A stretch of DNA of 64,000 nt from Allomuricauda sp. CAU 1633 (lineage in GTDB: Bacteria; Bacteroidota; Bacteroidia; Flavobacteriales; Flavobacteriaceae), in the NCBI RefSeq assembly GCF_017313225.1, contig NZ_JAFLNE010000003.1, positions 186,001 through 250,000 on the forward strand, read 5' to 3'. The notes below the pieces were generated by a model. It searched no databases. It was not told where the DNA came from and saw nothing but the letters and a program-made list of their open reading frames with translations. Position numbers and translations under genes: made by a program. Below, one piece after another: positions 17,530 through 26,824 of this stretch (the first letter of the stretch is position 1; the number at the start of each line of letters is the position of its first letter).

Positions 17530-19536
17530 TTATACCTTGGACAAAACTATTCTTTCCGATTCTTTCAGCACCAAATTTTTGTAGTATTCCTTTAGTGCTT
17601 CGTAATACGAGGAAGGAAAAATAGCTGAGTTCAATTCGGTGGAAACATTTAGTCTAACCCGATTGCCTTCCGCCAAAATATTGTACTTGAATGTTCCTGC
17701 GCCTTCCGGCAGCTTTACCATGGCACTTTCTGGCAATGATTCTATAGCATATCCCTCTGGAATGGTCAAATCAATCATGTACCTTTCTTGGGTGGGGTAC
17801 ATAAAGTCTACAGGGTAATCCCTTTTTTCCATTTTAAAGGGGTTCTCAACCTGGGCTAAAAACAACATCGGCTTCACATAGATTTTGTCCCCAATGATCT
17901 CACATTGGTCTTCTTTTTCAAATTCAAAGGTTTCCAAAATAGGTTCTAATGGATTGTCGTTGTTTTCAAGACTGTAGGATGAGATCTCCATTTCTCCATG
18001 ATGATTCTCCAAATCTCCCAAATATGAATCTTGGTCGGTTCCCTCCATCATATTCCTAAAGGAAAGTGCCAATTGATTGGTATAATGTGTTCGTTTCTTG
18101 CCCTTTACAGAACCATCTCCTCCAATTTCCGCATAAATGGAGTGTATTTCTCTGGATGATTCTTTTGGCATCAAATCCACGGAAGATGAACTTCCATCCT
18201 TGCGCACCAATCTTCCCATCCAATTTAAGGCTCTATTGGGAAGAACATTTGGGGAGGAATTTTTCTCAGTGGCATCAAAAAGAATAACGGCATCCTGCAC
18301 TTCCATCCCTGCAATTACATAATTGAACCCATCGGTGGTTGGGAAAAGCGGTATTCCGTTAGACCTGGTACTGACCAATATGGGGTTGGCATTCAATCCT
18401 GCATGCCTTAACATTGCGGTGAGCATCAAATTAATTTCGGCCACATTTCCAGAACCTTCTTTGTACGCTTTTCGTACTCCATCATTGGAACAGGATACCC
18501 CATAGTATTCATCCCATGTCATTTTTTGCTTTAGAAACTCAAAAATCAACATCGCCTTTTCCATATCATTGGTCTTTCCGGCTATGATTTGATCAACATC
18601 ATCCTCAAAATAACTGGTCTTCCTAAGTTCTGAACCAAAACTATCATAATCATAAATTGATTTGGCCACTCCTTCCCAAGTTAGGCTATAGTTTTTGTAA
18701 GGGCTGTTTGGAAATTGGGTAGAGGCCAGTTCAAATTTTATGGCTGTTCTATAGTTATCTATGTTGTTTGTAAACTTTTCCTCTTTTAGGGAAGGAAGGT
18801 TGGTAGCGTTTACTTCATATACATATTCCGTAAAATTTAGTTCTCCCGTTCTGGCTGAAGTCTTTGCCCCTCCTTGGGCATCAGCCGATCTGTAGGAGAC
18901 GCTTATTTTTCTCGCCTCTTTGAATTCATTGAGCTTAATAGGATAAAAACCCCTGCTATACTTTTTAAAAATGAAGTATTCCGGGATTTCCAGGCGTACA
19001 TCGGCATGATTCACCGGTATGTCATACTGAAACCAAAAATCGTCCATGTACCCAATAAGGGGGGAATGTATTCTGTATTCTATATCCAGTACGCTGCCTT
19101 CTTTGACCTCGGGCATGGTAAAGGATGCTTTCTTTCTGTATTTGTTTACATCTTCTTCAAAAATGCCATCTTTTCTAAGTTTTTCACTTACCAATTTCCC
19201 ATTCTCAAGATTAAACGTGAAGCCCTTAACCCCGGATATTCGTTCTTCATCACCATTTGAGACATACAACGGGACTTGCAAAGTGGCCCAATCAAGACCT
19301 TCTTTATCATAAATTTTGATACGATAATGGGCCTCCTTCATCATGCTCCAACCATTATTGTAGTCATAATTATAATAGACCCTTTCCTTTTTGTAAAGGA
19401 TGGCAGCGTGGGCATCAGATTCCAAGGGGTGCTGGGTTTCTGAGACCTCTTCTTTGGAGACCTTTCCAAATTTAACTTCGTTGGCGTGCATGAGATGCAT
19501 TCCCACAAATAGGAAAAGAAATAATTTTGTTTTCAT
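17530..19536 (-). CDS. DUF3857/transglutaminase-like secreted protein, catalytic residues missing (2)
   Basis: A 668-aa paralog of its neighbour with the same build: signal peptide (MKTKLFLFLFVGMHLMHA), DUF3857, transglutaminase-like fold, C-terminal beta domain. It also has GNVAEIN where a DCKG-type cysteine would lie and DGFNYVIAG in place of the histidine block, with LFDATEK kept. The conserved replacement in both copies suggests a maintained non-catalytic role, perhaps ligand binding, rather than decay. Only 2 bases separate it from the upstream gene. Confidence 0.85.
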   Translation of the reverse strand: MKTKLFLFLFVGMHLMHANEVKFGKVSKEEVSETQHPLESDAHAAILYKKERVYYNYDYNNGWSMMKEAHYRIKIYDKEGLDWATLQVPLYVSNGDEERISGVKGFTFNLENGKLVSEKLRKDGIFEEDVNKYRKKASFTMPEVKEGSVLDIEYRIHSPLIGYMDDFWFQYDIPVNHADVRLEIPEYFIFKKYSRGFYPIKLNEFKEARKISVSYRSADAQGGAKTSARTGELNFTEYVYEVNATNLPSLKEEKFTNNIDNYRTAIKFELASTQFPNSPYKNYSLTWEGVAKSIYDYDSFGSELRKTSYFEDDVDQIIAGKTNDMEKAMLIFEFLKQKMTWDEYYGVSCSNDGVRKAYKEGSGNVAEINLMLTAMLRHAGLNANPILVSTRSNGIPLFPTTDGFNYVIAGMEVQDAVILFDATEKNSSPNVLPNRALNWMGRLVRKDGSSSSVDLMPKESSREIHSIYAEIGGDGSVKGKKRTHYTNQLALSFRNMMEGTDQDSYLGDLENHHGEMEISSYSLENNDNPLEPILETFEFEKEDQCEIIGDKIYVKPMLFLAQVENPFKMEKRDYPVDFMYPTQERYMIDLTIPEGYAIESLPESAMVKLPEGAGTFKYNILAEGNRVRLNVSTELNSAIFPSSYYEALKEYYKNLVLKESERIVLSKV

Positions 19537-19538
19537 GA

Positions 19539-21434
19539 TTATGATTTGGTTAATATGATTCTAGAATTGTCATAGCGTGCAACTTGTTTCCTAAAGTCCC
19601 TGTACAATTTGTAGTCCTCTTTAGAATATCTTCCAGATTTTATGAGAAGTCGTCTGTTGTATACCAACACTTCAGGTTCTTTAGACTCCAATTTCACTTC
19701 GTAGCTTCCAAACTTTGTTTCCAATAAAATGGGTTCCAAAAGTGTTTCCACTTTGTAATCTTTGGGCAAATGGATGGTGAATTCATCTTCATCCAAATAC
19801 CCTCTGGATATGACCAGCTCTCTTTCCCTATTTCGGCTTCGTTCCGGTATATGGGTATTCCTATTGCCCAAGTTTGGGGCAAAAAGTAGCTTTCCATCGG
19901 TATTGGACAGATAGTTTTCCGCGTTAATATCCACTTCTTCCAAAAAGGATATCTCTTTTTTGTCATTGTTGAAATTAATTTCCCCCAGAGACAGATTGTT
20001 GATGTAACTCCAATAACTTTTATAAAATTCCTCTTGCTCCAACTTGGTCTTGGAGGGCTGCCTAAACTTTTGGTCGTACTGCGTACCTTTTGAAACAATG
20101 CGAACTTTACCTTTGACACTGCCATTGGCTTCGGTAAAATATTCCGCTTTGGTCAGCTGATAATTTTCTTCATCAGTATAGGTTCTTGTTCTTACTATTT
20201 CCCCTCCAGTTGGTGTTATCTTCAATACATTTCTGTCATCTGTAAACATCCCCAAATGGTTCACAGGGGTAATTTGGCTAGTACATTCCAACCAAAGTTC
20301 TTTCCCATCCACTGGAACATTTAAAAACGCATGGTTCCCTTGCATAGAGGTAAATTCAGTATCAAAATCCCTTTTGTGCCTACCCGCAAACAATACCGTG
20401 TAGTACGATTCAATACCCACTGCTTTCAGCAATGCTTTGGTGTAATTGGTAAGCCCTTTGCAGTCGCCATATTTTACCCTGTCCACTTCTTCTGCGCTAA
20501 TGGGCATCCAGCCACCAATACCCAATTGAACACTAATATATCGGGTATTGTCCTGCACATATTCATAAACTTTTCTGATTTTTTCTTGAGGGTCATCCAC
20601 ATTTTGAACGAGTTGTTGGACTTTGGCAATGGTTCCTGGGTCCAAGTAATCCCTCCCTGAAATTAGCTCATCATTGATCCACTGTCCAAATTCTTCCCAG
20701 TTCTTTGCAGACCCATCCACGCCTTCCAAATGAAACCGGTCCAAGGCTATCTTAACATTAGGGGCAAATTCTACAAATGATGGGGACAAAGGTTCCGTTT
20801 CAATAGCTTCCAAGTTTGTGCCCACATAGCTTATCTCTGTATCTGTGGCATTTAATTCTATAGGATATGACTCAAAATTTGATTCTTTGTGCCTGAAAGG
20901 AATTCCGCATTCCATGCTAAACGCGAACTCACTTTTCTCGGTACTCACCCGGTATCCATCCAAAAAGTTCCATGAGGGTGCAAAAGCGGTATTTGGGGTG
21001 GTATATTCTTTAGTAAACTCAACAGTGTAAGGATAGTCAGTGGGCGTATAGCGCAAATAGAGCACTCTAGAATCTGAATACAGGGTACCTCCATCCACAG
21101 CGCTTTGATCTATAAAATCTTTTTTCTTGATTTTCTTGATTTCTTCACCATGCTTATTAAGAATCCTAGCTTCGAGATCAGTTATTTTAGTGCTTTTGTC
21201 ATAGAAGGCGTAGGCATGAACATCACCATCACCATTCTCATTCAAAACGGTAACCACTCTTTTTGAAGTAATTCGCATGAAATCTTGTGCAGTAACCACA
21301 ACGTTCATCCTATCCAGTCGAACCACAGCATCTGCATTGGTTAAGAGTTCATCTGGAATTAAAGTATAGCTATAATCTTGTGAAAATGAGAAATGAAAAG
21401 TTGCTATAAGTAGGTATTTGGCAAGTAAGCGCAT
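19539..21434 (-). CDS. DUF3857/transglutaminase-like secreted protein, catalytic residues intact
   Basis: A 631-aa exported protein, first gene of the trio. I start it at ATG 21434 because the signal peptide MRLLAKYLLIATFHFSFSQ begins there; a longer frame to 21473 adds 13 polar residues. Here the transglutaminase-like core has a full set: Cys325 in KYGDCKGLTNY, His368 in QGNHAFLNV and an acidic residue in LWLECTSQ. It is thus the likely active member (peptidase or crosslinking type) of a three-protein envelope set whose substrate is unknown. Confidence 0.87.
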   Translation of the reverse strand: MRLLAKYLLIATFHFSFSQDYSYTLIPDELLTNADAVVRLDRMNVVVTAQDFMRITSKRVVTVLNENGDGDVHAYAFYDKSTKITDLEARILNKHGEEIKKIKKKDFIDQSAVDGGTLYSDSRVLYLRYTPTDYPYTVEFTKEYTTPNTAFAPSWNFLDGYRVSTEKSEFAFSMECGIPFRHKESNFESYPIELNATDTEISYVGTNLEAIETEPLSPSFVEFAPNVKIALDRFHLEGVDGSAKNWEEFGQWINDELISGRDYLDPGTIAKVQQLVQNVDDPQEKIRKVYEYVQDNTRYISVQLGIGGWMPISAEEVDRVKYGDCKGLTNYTKALLKAVGIESYYTVLFAGRHKRDFDTEFTSMQGNHAFLNVPVDGKELWLECTSQITPVNHLGMFTDDRNVLKITPTGGEIVRTRTYTDEENYQLTKAEYFTEANGSVKGKVRIVSKGTQYDQKFRQPSKTKLEQEEFYKSYWSYINNLSLGEINFNNDKKEISFLEEVDINAENYLSNTDGKLLFAPNLGNRNTHIPERSRNRERELVISRGYLDEDEFTIHLPKDYKVETLLEPILLETKFGSYEVKLESKEPEVLVYNRRLLIKSGRYSKEDYKLYRDFRKQVARYDNSRIILTKS

Positions 21435-21510
21435 TAAAATCAGTTGGTTGTTTGATTGGGGCAATATGGCCAATTTCCTACAAAAAAAATAACAAAATCG
21501 ATAAAAAACT

Positions 21511-21963
21511 TTATTCTCTGTTTTTTGTATCGATTACTATGGTCACTGGGCCATCATTCAGCAGTTCCACTTTCATGTCGGCACCAAAGATTCCCGTACC
21601 TACCTTTTTTCCTAAATCTTCTTCCAACTTTTGCACAAATGCTTCATACATGGGTATGGCAACTTCTGGTTTTGCCGCTTTGATATAGGAAGGTCTATTG
21701 CCCTTTTTGGTCTGTGCATGCAATGTAAATTGGCTTACCACGATAATGTCCCCATCAACATCCAATACTGAACGGTTCATCACCCCTTCATCATCATTAA
21801 AAATACGCAGGTTGACCATTTTCTTGGAAAGCCACTCCATATCTTCGGTTCCATCGGCATCTTCAATGCCCAACAACACCAATAATCCACATTCAATGGC
21901 TGAAATTATGTTCCCATCAACAGTTACACTGGCCTTTGACACTCTTTGGATAACAGCTCTCAT
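21511..21963 (-). CDS. dtd: D-aminoacyl-tRNA deacylase
   Basis: Removes D-amino acids (and glycine) wrongly loaded on tRNA. At 150 aa it is full length. The N-terminal MRAVIQRVSKASVTVDG is the family signature, with SQFTLHAQTKKGNRPS containing the catalytic pocket and GTGIFGADMKVELLNDGPVT the Gly-Pro-containing C-terminal block. Its start overlaps the rsgA stop by 4 bases, so the two genes form one operon. Confidence 0.97.
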   Translation of the reverse strand: MRAVIQRVSKASVTVDGNIISAIECGLLVLLGIEDADGTEDMEWLSKKMVNLRIFNDDEGVMNRSVLDVDGDIIVVSQFTLHAQTKKGNRPSYIKAAKPEVAIPMYEAFVQKLEEDLGKKVGTGIFGADMKVELLNDGPVTIVIDTKNRE

Positions 21964-22901
21964 GATCGTTCTCTATATGGATTCTCCTCTTCTCCGGTCA
22001 CCATTTGCACATAACTTCTATATCTGCTCCAGGCCACCTCGTCATTTTCCAAAGCTTCCTTAACTGCACATTTGGGCTCATCCAAATGCAAACAGTTGTT
22101 GAACTTGCATTCTGATTTCAGCTTGAAAAATTCTGGAAAATAATCCCCAATCTCATCGTCATCCATATCCACAATCCCAAATCCCTTGATTCCAGGGGTA
22201 TCGATGATTCTTGCCCCAAAGGAAAGATCATACATCTCGGCAAACGTGGTGGTATGCTGCCCCTGCAGATGCTGTTCGGAAATTTCTGCGGTTTTTAATC
22301 TGAGACCAGATTCCAAGGCATTGACCAGAGTGGACTTACCTACGCCAGAATGTCCGGCAAACATGCTTGTTTTATCCAGCATCAATTCTTTTACCTTATC
22401 CACATTTTTTCCTTCTTTGGCCGCAATTTCGATACAATGGTAGCCAATATTGGCATATAACTGGATCAAATAGCTTACTTCTACCATTTCTTCCTCATCA
22501 TAAATGTCCATCTTGTTGAACAAGAGCACCACGGGAATATCATACGCTTCCGCCGTTACCAAAAATCGATCTATAAAACTGGTAAATGTGGTGGGGTTGT
22601 TCAAAGTGATCAATAAAAATACCTGATCTAGATTGGCGGCAATAATATGGGTCTGTTTGGATAGTTTTACGGATTTACGGATGATATAATTTTTCCTTTC
22701 CTTGATTTCTGAAATCACCCCAACGGTTTCATCCCCAATGGTTTCCAATTCAAACACCACATGGTCACCCACAGCTACCGGATTTGTGCTTTTAATGCCC
22801 TTGGTACGGAACTTTCCCTTAATACGACATTCGTAAAATTCCCCATCATCGGATTTTACGGTGTACCAACTTCCGGTAGATTTATAAACAGTACCGTTCA
22901 C
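21960..22901 (-). CDS. rsgA: Ribosome small-subunit GTPase A
   Basis: A 313-aa circularly permuted GTPase that helps mature the 30S subunit. An OB-fold comes first (about 1-70), then the G4 motif NKMD, the P-loop GHSGVGKSTLVNAL, and DTPGIKGFG. A C-terminal zinc site follows, CKFNNCLHLDEPKCAVKEAL (three Cys and one His). It is divergent from the duplicated secreted genes and overlaps dtd. Confidence 0.97.
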   Translation of the reverse strand: MNGTVYKSTGSWYTVKSDDGEFYECRIKGKFRTKGIKSTNPVAVGDHVVFELETIGDETVGVISEIKERKNYIIRKSVKLSKQTHIIAANLDQVFLLITLNNPTTFTSFIDRFLVTAEAYDIPVVLLFNKMDIYDEEEMVEVSYLIQLYANIGYHCIEIAAKEGKNVDKVKELMLDKTSMFAGHSGVGKSTLVNALESGLRLKTAEISEQHLQGQHTTTFAEMYDLSFGARIIDTPGIKGFGIVDMDDDEIGDYFPEFFKLKSECKFNNCLHLDEPKCAVKEALENDEVAWSRYRSYVQMVTGEEENPYRERS

Positions 22902-22954
22902 TATTTGTTCATATTTTCATTACAAAGAAACAATAATCCTTCTTTTTGTGCGTA

Positions 22955-22962
22955 TATCTTTG
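22955..22962 (+). promoter_or_regulatory. Candidate -7 promoter box for the first duplicated secreted gene
   Basis: TATCTTTG matches the Bacteroidota -7 consensus TAnnTTTG, 33 bases before the ATG at 22996. A -33 TTG is not clear. Confidence 0.45.
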
Positions 22963-22995
22963 TCTACAGTTTTAACAATCAACAACTTATTTATT

Positions 22996-23436
22996 ATGAA
23001 AAAAATCATTTTTAGCGCAGTGATAACCCTAGCTGCCGCATTCAGTATGAATGCCCAACAGTACAAGGTCATCACCAGCGTAGAATCCATTGTGCCCAAT
23101 GGCCTTGGTAGATCTAGAATCATCAATGCCCTTGAAGACAAGGATTACAAGGAATATACAAGTGTACAGACCGAAGATGACAACACGAGGAACAAGTCTG
23201 ACCGAAGTGAAATCCGAGTGAAGAATTTTGAAGAAACCAAATTATTGAACTTCTACAACTTGGGTGGTATCCGTTTCCAAAACATTGCAGCCAATGATGC
23301 TGTGATCACTTCCATGATCAATGATATGATTACCAATGGATGGGAATTGGCTTTTGTAGTAAGTGGTGTGGAAAGTGAAGGTGGTAAAGGCGATGGCCAA
23401 GGTATTTTTATCACTCGGTATATTTTTAAGAAATAA
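22996..23436 (+). CDS. Secreted protein of unknown function, tandem copy 1
   Basis: A 146-aa exported protein. I start it at ATG 22996 (MKKIIFSAVITLAAAFSMNAQ, a clean signal peptide) rather than at the upstream frame from 22948. The mature part begins QQYKVITSVESIVPNGLGRS and ends GQGIFITRYIFKK. It is almost identical to the mature part of the next gene while the signal peptides differ. I do not recognise a named family; the C-terminal pattern (NGWELAFVVSG.....FITRYIFKK) recalls DUF4177-like small proteins. A terminator follows. Confidence 0.85.
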   Translation: MKKIIFSAVITLAAAFSMNAQQYKVITSVESIVPNGLGRSRIINALEDKDYKEYTSVQTEDDNTRNKSDRSEIRVKNFEETKLLNFYNLGGIRFQNIAANDAVITSMINDMITNGWELAFVVSGVESEGGKGDGQGIFITRYIFKK

Positions 23437-23461
23437 AATTTATAGCGCATTGCATTTATAG

Positions 23462-23492
23462 AGTCCTTTGAAATTTCAAAGGACTTTTTTTT
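23462..23492 (+). terminator. Rho-independent terminator after copy 1
   Basis: A perfect 24-base palindrome, AGTCCTTTGAAA / TTTCAAAGGACT, followed by a run of T. It lies 26 bases after the stop at 23436, so the two tandem copies are probably separate transcripts. Confidence 0.9.
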
Positions 23493-23552
23493 GTCTTGGA
23501 TGCAACCCTTTGAGATCCTTCTTGTCCTTCTAATATAAATCACATAAAAATC

Positions 23553-23993
23553 ATGAGAAAAACGTTATTATCAATGGGTTTTTTACTTGTTATGGGCTTG
23601 GGTATGAATGCACAAGAATTCAAGGTCATCACTAGTGTGGAATCCATAGTACCTAATGGTCTTGGTAGATCTAGAATCATCAATGCCATTGAAGACAAGG
23701 ATTACAAGGAATATACAAGTGTACAGACCGAGGACGACAACACTAGGAACAAATCTGACCGAAGTGAAATCCGAGTGAAGAATTTTGAGGAAACCAAATT
23801 ATTGAACTTCTACAACTTGGGTGGTATCCGTTTCCAAAACATTGCAGCCAATGATGCTGTGATCACTTCCATGATCAATGACATGATTACCAATGGATGG
23901 GAATTGGCTTTTGTAGTAAGTGGTGTGGAAAGTGAAGGTGGTAAAGGCGATGGCCAAGGTATTTTTATTACCCGATACATTTTCAAAAAGTAA
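23553..23993 (+). CDS. Secreted protein of unknown function, tandem copy 2
   Basis: A 146-aa exported protein with signal peptide MRKTLLSMGFLLVMGLGMNA. From residue 23 on it differs from copy 1 by only one residue (Ile for Leu at NAI/NAL), plus QEF for QQY at the boundary. The DNA differs at scattered mostly silent sites. The signal peptide and the upstream region show no close similarity. Same function as copy 1 is very likely. A bidirectional terminator follows. Confidence 0.85.
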   Translation: MRKTLLSMGFLLVMGLGMNAQEFKVITSVESIVPNGLGRSRIINAIEDKDYKEYTSVQTEDDNTRNKSDRSEIRVKNFEETKLLNFYNLGGIRFQNIAANDAVITSMINDMITNGWELAFVVSGVESEGGKGDGQGIFITRYIFKK

Positions 23994-24016
23994 TTGGCAA
24001 AGTCATATCATGACAC

Positions 24017-24050
24017 AAAAAAGCCCTTTGAATATTCAAAGGGCTTTTTT
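24017..24050. terminator. Bidirectional terminator between convergent genes
   Basis: A perfect inverted repeat, AAAAAAGCCCTTTGAAT / ATTCAAAGGGCTTTTTT, flanked by A-tract and T-tract, so it can end both the plus-strand secreted gene and the minus-strand DUF2807 gene. Confidence 0.9.
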
Positions 24051-24061
24051 TATTTTTTAAA

Positions 24062-24736
24062 TCAGTCCCGCATATAAACCCTGCCCCCGGCGAAGGTCTT
24101 CTTATGTACCCTTTTGGGATTTCCATATACGGTTACATCGCCGCCAGCTGTTAGGTTAATGTCCACCAACTCGGATGCAAAAACATCGGCTTCACCTCCT
24201 GCTGATATTTTTACGTCGGTACTTGAAGTTCTCAAATTTCTTCCGTCAAAAATACCTCCAGTGTTGATTACAATCGACTGGTTCTTGGCCAGTCCTGTTG
24301 CTTCAACAATACCTCCGGTAACTGCACGAACATCAGCATGGTCCACATCCATTCCTATTCGTATGCGTGCACCTTCTTGGGCCTTCAGCTCTATCTTACT
24401 TTTGGTCACCAATTCATTACAGGTAATTTGGGCGCCTTCGTTGCCATCAATTACCTCCAAATTGGTATAGTACACCTCAATAAATGTATCTTCTCCTTGA
24501 AATTTTTTATCCAACTGCATCCGAAGTTTTAAGACTCCATTTTTATTAGTCCATTTAATATCGTCCACATTCCAACCTTTTATGGTTATCCGGTTTTCAT
24601 CAGATTGAATCAGATTCACTTCGATTAAATCAAAAACCTTGATCTTGTCAAAATCACCCACTTCCGTATCGATCATACGCTGTGCGAAAAAGGTAAAGGG
24701 CAAAAACAGCAAACAAAGGGTATATATTTTTCTCAT
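24062..24736 (-). CDS. DUF2807 (head GIN domain) putative auto-transporter adhesin
   Basis: A 224-aa exported protein. ATG 24736 gives the signal peptide MRKIYTLCLLFLPFTFFAQ; the frame open to 24766 adds ten residues before it. The mature part consists of short repeated beta-strands of the head GIN domain (for example EGARIRIGMDV, TGGIVEATG, SAGGEADVFAS, TAGGDVTVYG). This gives a right-handed beta-helix. The family is usually predicted to be surface-exposed; its role is not known. A second DUF2807 gene is at 39402-40226. Confidence 0.85.
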   Translation of the reverse strand: MRKIYTLCLLFLPFTFFAQRMIDTEVGDFDKIKVFDLIEVNLIQSDENRITIKGWNVDDIKWTNKNGVLKLRMQLDKKFQGEDTFIEVYYTNLEVIDGNEGAQITCNELVTKSKIELKAQEGARIRIGMDVDHADVRAVTGGIVEATGLAKNQSIVINTGGIFDGRNLRTSSTDVKISAGGEADVFASELVDINLTAGGDVTVYGNPKRVHKKTFAGGRVYMRD

Positions 24737-24796
24737 GATAGTGTTATTTACGCCTATAAAGAGCACACCCTAACTCCTTTGTTACAGTTTGGGCAT

Positions 24797-24845
24797 AAAA
24801 AAACTGTTTGGAATCCAGAATTTTAAGATTTCTGCTTCCAAACAG
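24797..24845 (-). terminator. Terminator of the aromatic amino-acid operon
   Basis: On the minus strand CTGTTTGGAA pairs with TTCCAAACAG, enclosing an inner imperfect AGAAAT / ATTCT helix, then TTTTTTT. It lies 26 bases after the last gene's stop. Confidence 0.85.
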
Positions 24846-24870
24846 CTTTAAATTATGTCTTAGTATATAA

Positions 24871-25953
24871 CTAAGCGTTAATGATTTTTTCTTGGTGGTT
24901 GATGGATTCTTGGTGAATGGCCTTGAACATCCGCAACACAAACTCCTCGCTCAATCCGCGTTGTTCACCTTCCAAAATCATATTGCCCAGGATAGCATTC
25001 CAACGATTGCTTTGCAACACAGCCACGTTCTTTTGCTTCTTCAACTCACCGATACCATCGGAAACTTTCATACGTTTTCCCAAAAGGTCGATCAATTGAT
25101 TATCCAAGACATCAATTTGAGCCCTTAAGTTGCTCAATTTGCTGTTGTATTCGGCTTCTTCGTCGGTTTCTTTTCTGATACGGAGGTCTTTCATAATCTG
25201 TATCAATGTTTTTGGGGTTACTTGCTGTGCAGCATCACTCCAAGCATTGTCCGGATCATAATGGGTCTCTATGATCAACCCATCAAAATTGAGGTCCAAT
25301 GCGGTTTGTGACACATCAAAAATCATGTCACGCTTCCCTGTAATGTGGCTAGGATCGTTTATAATGGGCAAATCAGGAAACTTGGTCTGCAATTCAATGG
25401 CCAATTGCCATTCCGGAATATTTCGGTACTTGGTTTTTTCATAGGTTGAAAATCCTCTGTGAATCACCCCTAATTTTTCAATATCGGCAGAATACAATCG
25501 TTCCACAGCACCCAACCAAAGAGAAAGGTCTGGGTTAACTGGATTTTTTACCAGTACAATTTTGTCGGTTCCTTTGAGTGCATCAGCAATTTCTTGGACG
25601 ATAAAAGGACTCACCGTAGATCTTGCCCCAATCCATAAAAGGTCAATATCGTGCTCCAAAGCCAAATCTACATGGGCCTTATTGGCCACTTCGGTAGCCG
25701 TCTTTAGGCCCGTTTCTTCCTTAACCTTCTGCAACCATTTCAATCCGATGGCCCCAACCCCCTCAAAATTGCCCGGACGGGTACGTGGTTTCCAAATCCC
25801 GGAACGAAAATAGTTCACATCGGTGTCCTTGAGTTCATGTGCTATTTTCAGCACCTGTTCCTCGGTTTCTGCACTACAAGGACCGGCGATCACCAAGGGG
25901 TGACCCAAGTTCATATCATCCAGCCATTTTCTCATTTCCTTCCTGTTTTCCAT
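24871..25953 (-). CDS. Bifunctional DAHP synthase / chorismate mutase (type II)
   Basis: A 360-aa fusion. Residues 1-265 are a type I-beta DAHP synthase (GPCSAETEEQVLKIA, KPRTRPGNFEGVG, GARSTVSPFIVQEIA, DPSHITGKRDM), which condenses PEP and erythrose-4-phosphate at the entrance of the pathway. Residues 268-350 are an AroQ-type chorismate mutase (LSNLRAQIDVLDNQLIDLLG) that makes prephenate. Placing both ends of the pathway in one protein allows prephenate or chorismate to control entry. It is the last gene of the aromatic operon and follows tyrA by 8 bases. Confidence 0.94.
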   Translation of the reverse strand: MENRKEMRKWLDDMNLGHPLVIAGPCSAETEEQVLKIAHELKDTDVNYFRSGIWKPRTRPGNFEGVGAIGLKWLQKVKEETGLKTATEVANKAHVDLALEHDIDLLWIGARSTVSPFIVQEIADALKGTDKIVLVKNPVNPDLSLWLGAVERLYSADIEKLGVIHRGFSTYEKTKYRNIPEWQLAIELQTKFPDLPIINDPSHITGKRDMIFDVSQTALDLNFDGLIIETHYDPDNAWSDAAQQVTPKTLIQIMKDLRIRKETDEEAEYNSKLSNLRAQIDVLDNQLIDLLGKRMKVSDGIGELKKQKNVAVLQSNRWNAILGNMILEGEQRGLSEEFVLRMFKAIHQESINHQEKIINA

Positions 25954-25961
25954 AATACTCT

Positions 25962-26822
25962 CTATTTTTTTGTAAGTGGTATTCCTTTTAATATTTGTTT
26001 TATTCTATTGGTATTGCTCATTTCTTGGTGTACACGCTCAAAGTCATTTTCCTCAATCATTGCTTTGAACATTATCAGGTTTTGGATGTATTCTTCCAAC
26101 GTCTCCACCACATTATCCTTGTTCTGTTCAAAAATGGGTGCCCACATATCGGGCGAACTCTTTGCCAAACGAACGGTACTTTCAAAACCACTGCCCGCCA
26201 TGTCAAAAATATCACGCTCATTTTTTTCTTTCTCAATTACCGTTTTTCCCAACATAAATGAGCTGATGTGTGATAAATGCGATACATAGGCGATATGCTT
26301 GTCATGAGCTTCGGGATTCATATAGCGAATTCGCATGTTCATATCCTGAAAAATGGCCAAAGCCCGTTCCTGAAGCTTGAAAGCGGTCTTCTCCACTTCG
26401 CAGATAATATTGGTCTTGCCATCATACAATCCCTCAATGGCCGCAGATGGTCCCGAAAACTCCGTACCTGCAATGGGGTGGCACGCCATATAATTTCGTC
26501 GCTTGGGGTGATTCTCCACAGATTGGCAAATCAAACTTTTGGTCGAGCCTGCATCAACTACAACCGTTTCATCTCCGGCCGCATCCAAAATCTTGGGCAA
26601 CTCCTCTACTAGGGCATTTACGGGAATGCTCACAAAAACCAAATCAGCTGATGTCAAGGAACCATAGTTTCCTTTGGCATCAATCAATCCCAATTCCAAG
26701 GCCTCATCCAGATGGGCTTCACTTTTGTCGACCCCAGTAATTTGCACTTCAGAGTACAGTTTCTTGACATCCTTTGCAAAAGAACCCCCAATCAATCCAA
26801 TACCTATAACAACAATATCCAT
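25962..26822 (-). CDS. tyrA: Prephenate dehydrogenase
   Basis: Converts prephenate to 4-hydroxyphenylpyruvate with NAD(P)+ in tyrosine synthesis. It has 286 aa, with a dinucleotide fold MDIVVIGIGLIGGSFA at the N-terminus, DAGSTKSLICQSV, the catalytic-histidine block MACHPIAGTEFSGPSAA, and a helical C-terminal dimer domain. The ATG at 26822 is chosen over a TTG two codons upstream. It starts 2 bases after the aminotransferase stop, in the same operon. Confidence 0.94.
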   Translation of the reverse strand: MDIVVIGIGLIGGSFAKDVKKLYSEVQITGVDKSEAHLDEALELGLIDAKGNYGSLTSADLVFVSIPVNALVEELPKILDAAGDETVVVDAGSTKSLICQSVENHPKRRNYMACHPIAGTEFSGPSAAIEGLYDGKTNIICEVEKTAFKLQERALAIFQDMNMRIRYMNPEAHDKHIAYVSHLSHISSFMLGKTVIEKEKNERDIFDMAGSGFESTVRLAKSSPDMWAPIFEQNKDNVVETLEEYIQNLIMFKAMIEENDFERVHQEMSNTNRIKQILKGIPLTKK

Positions 26823-26824
26823 TA

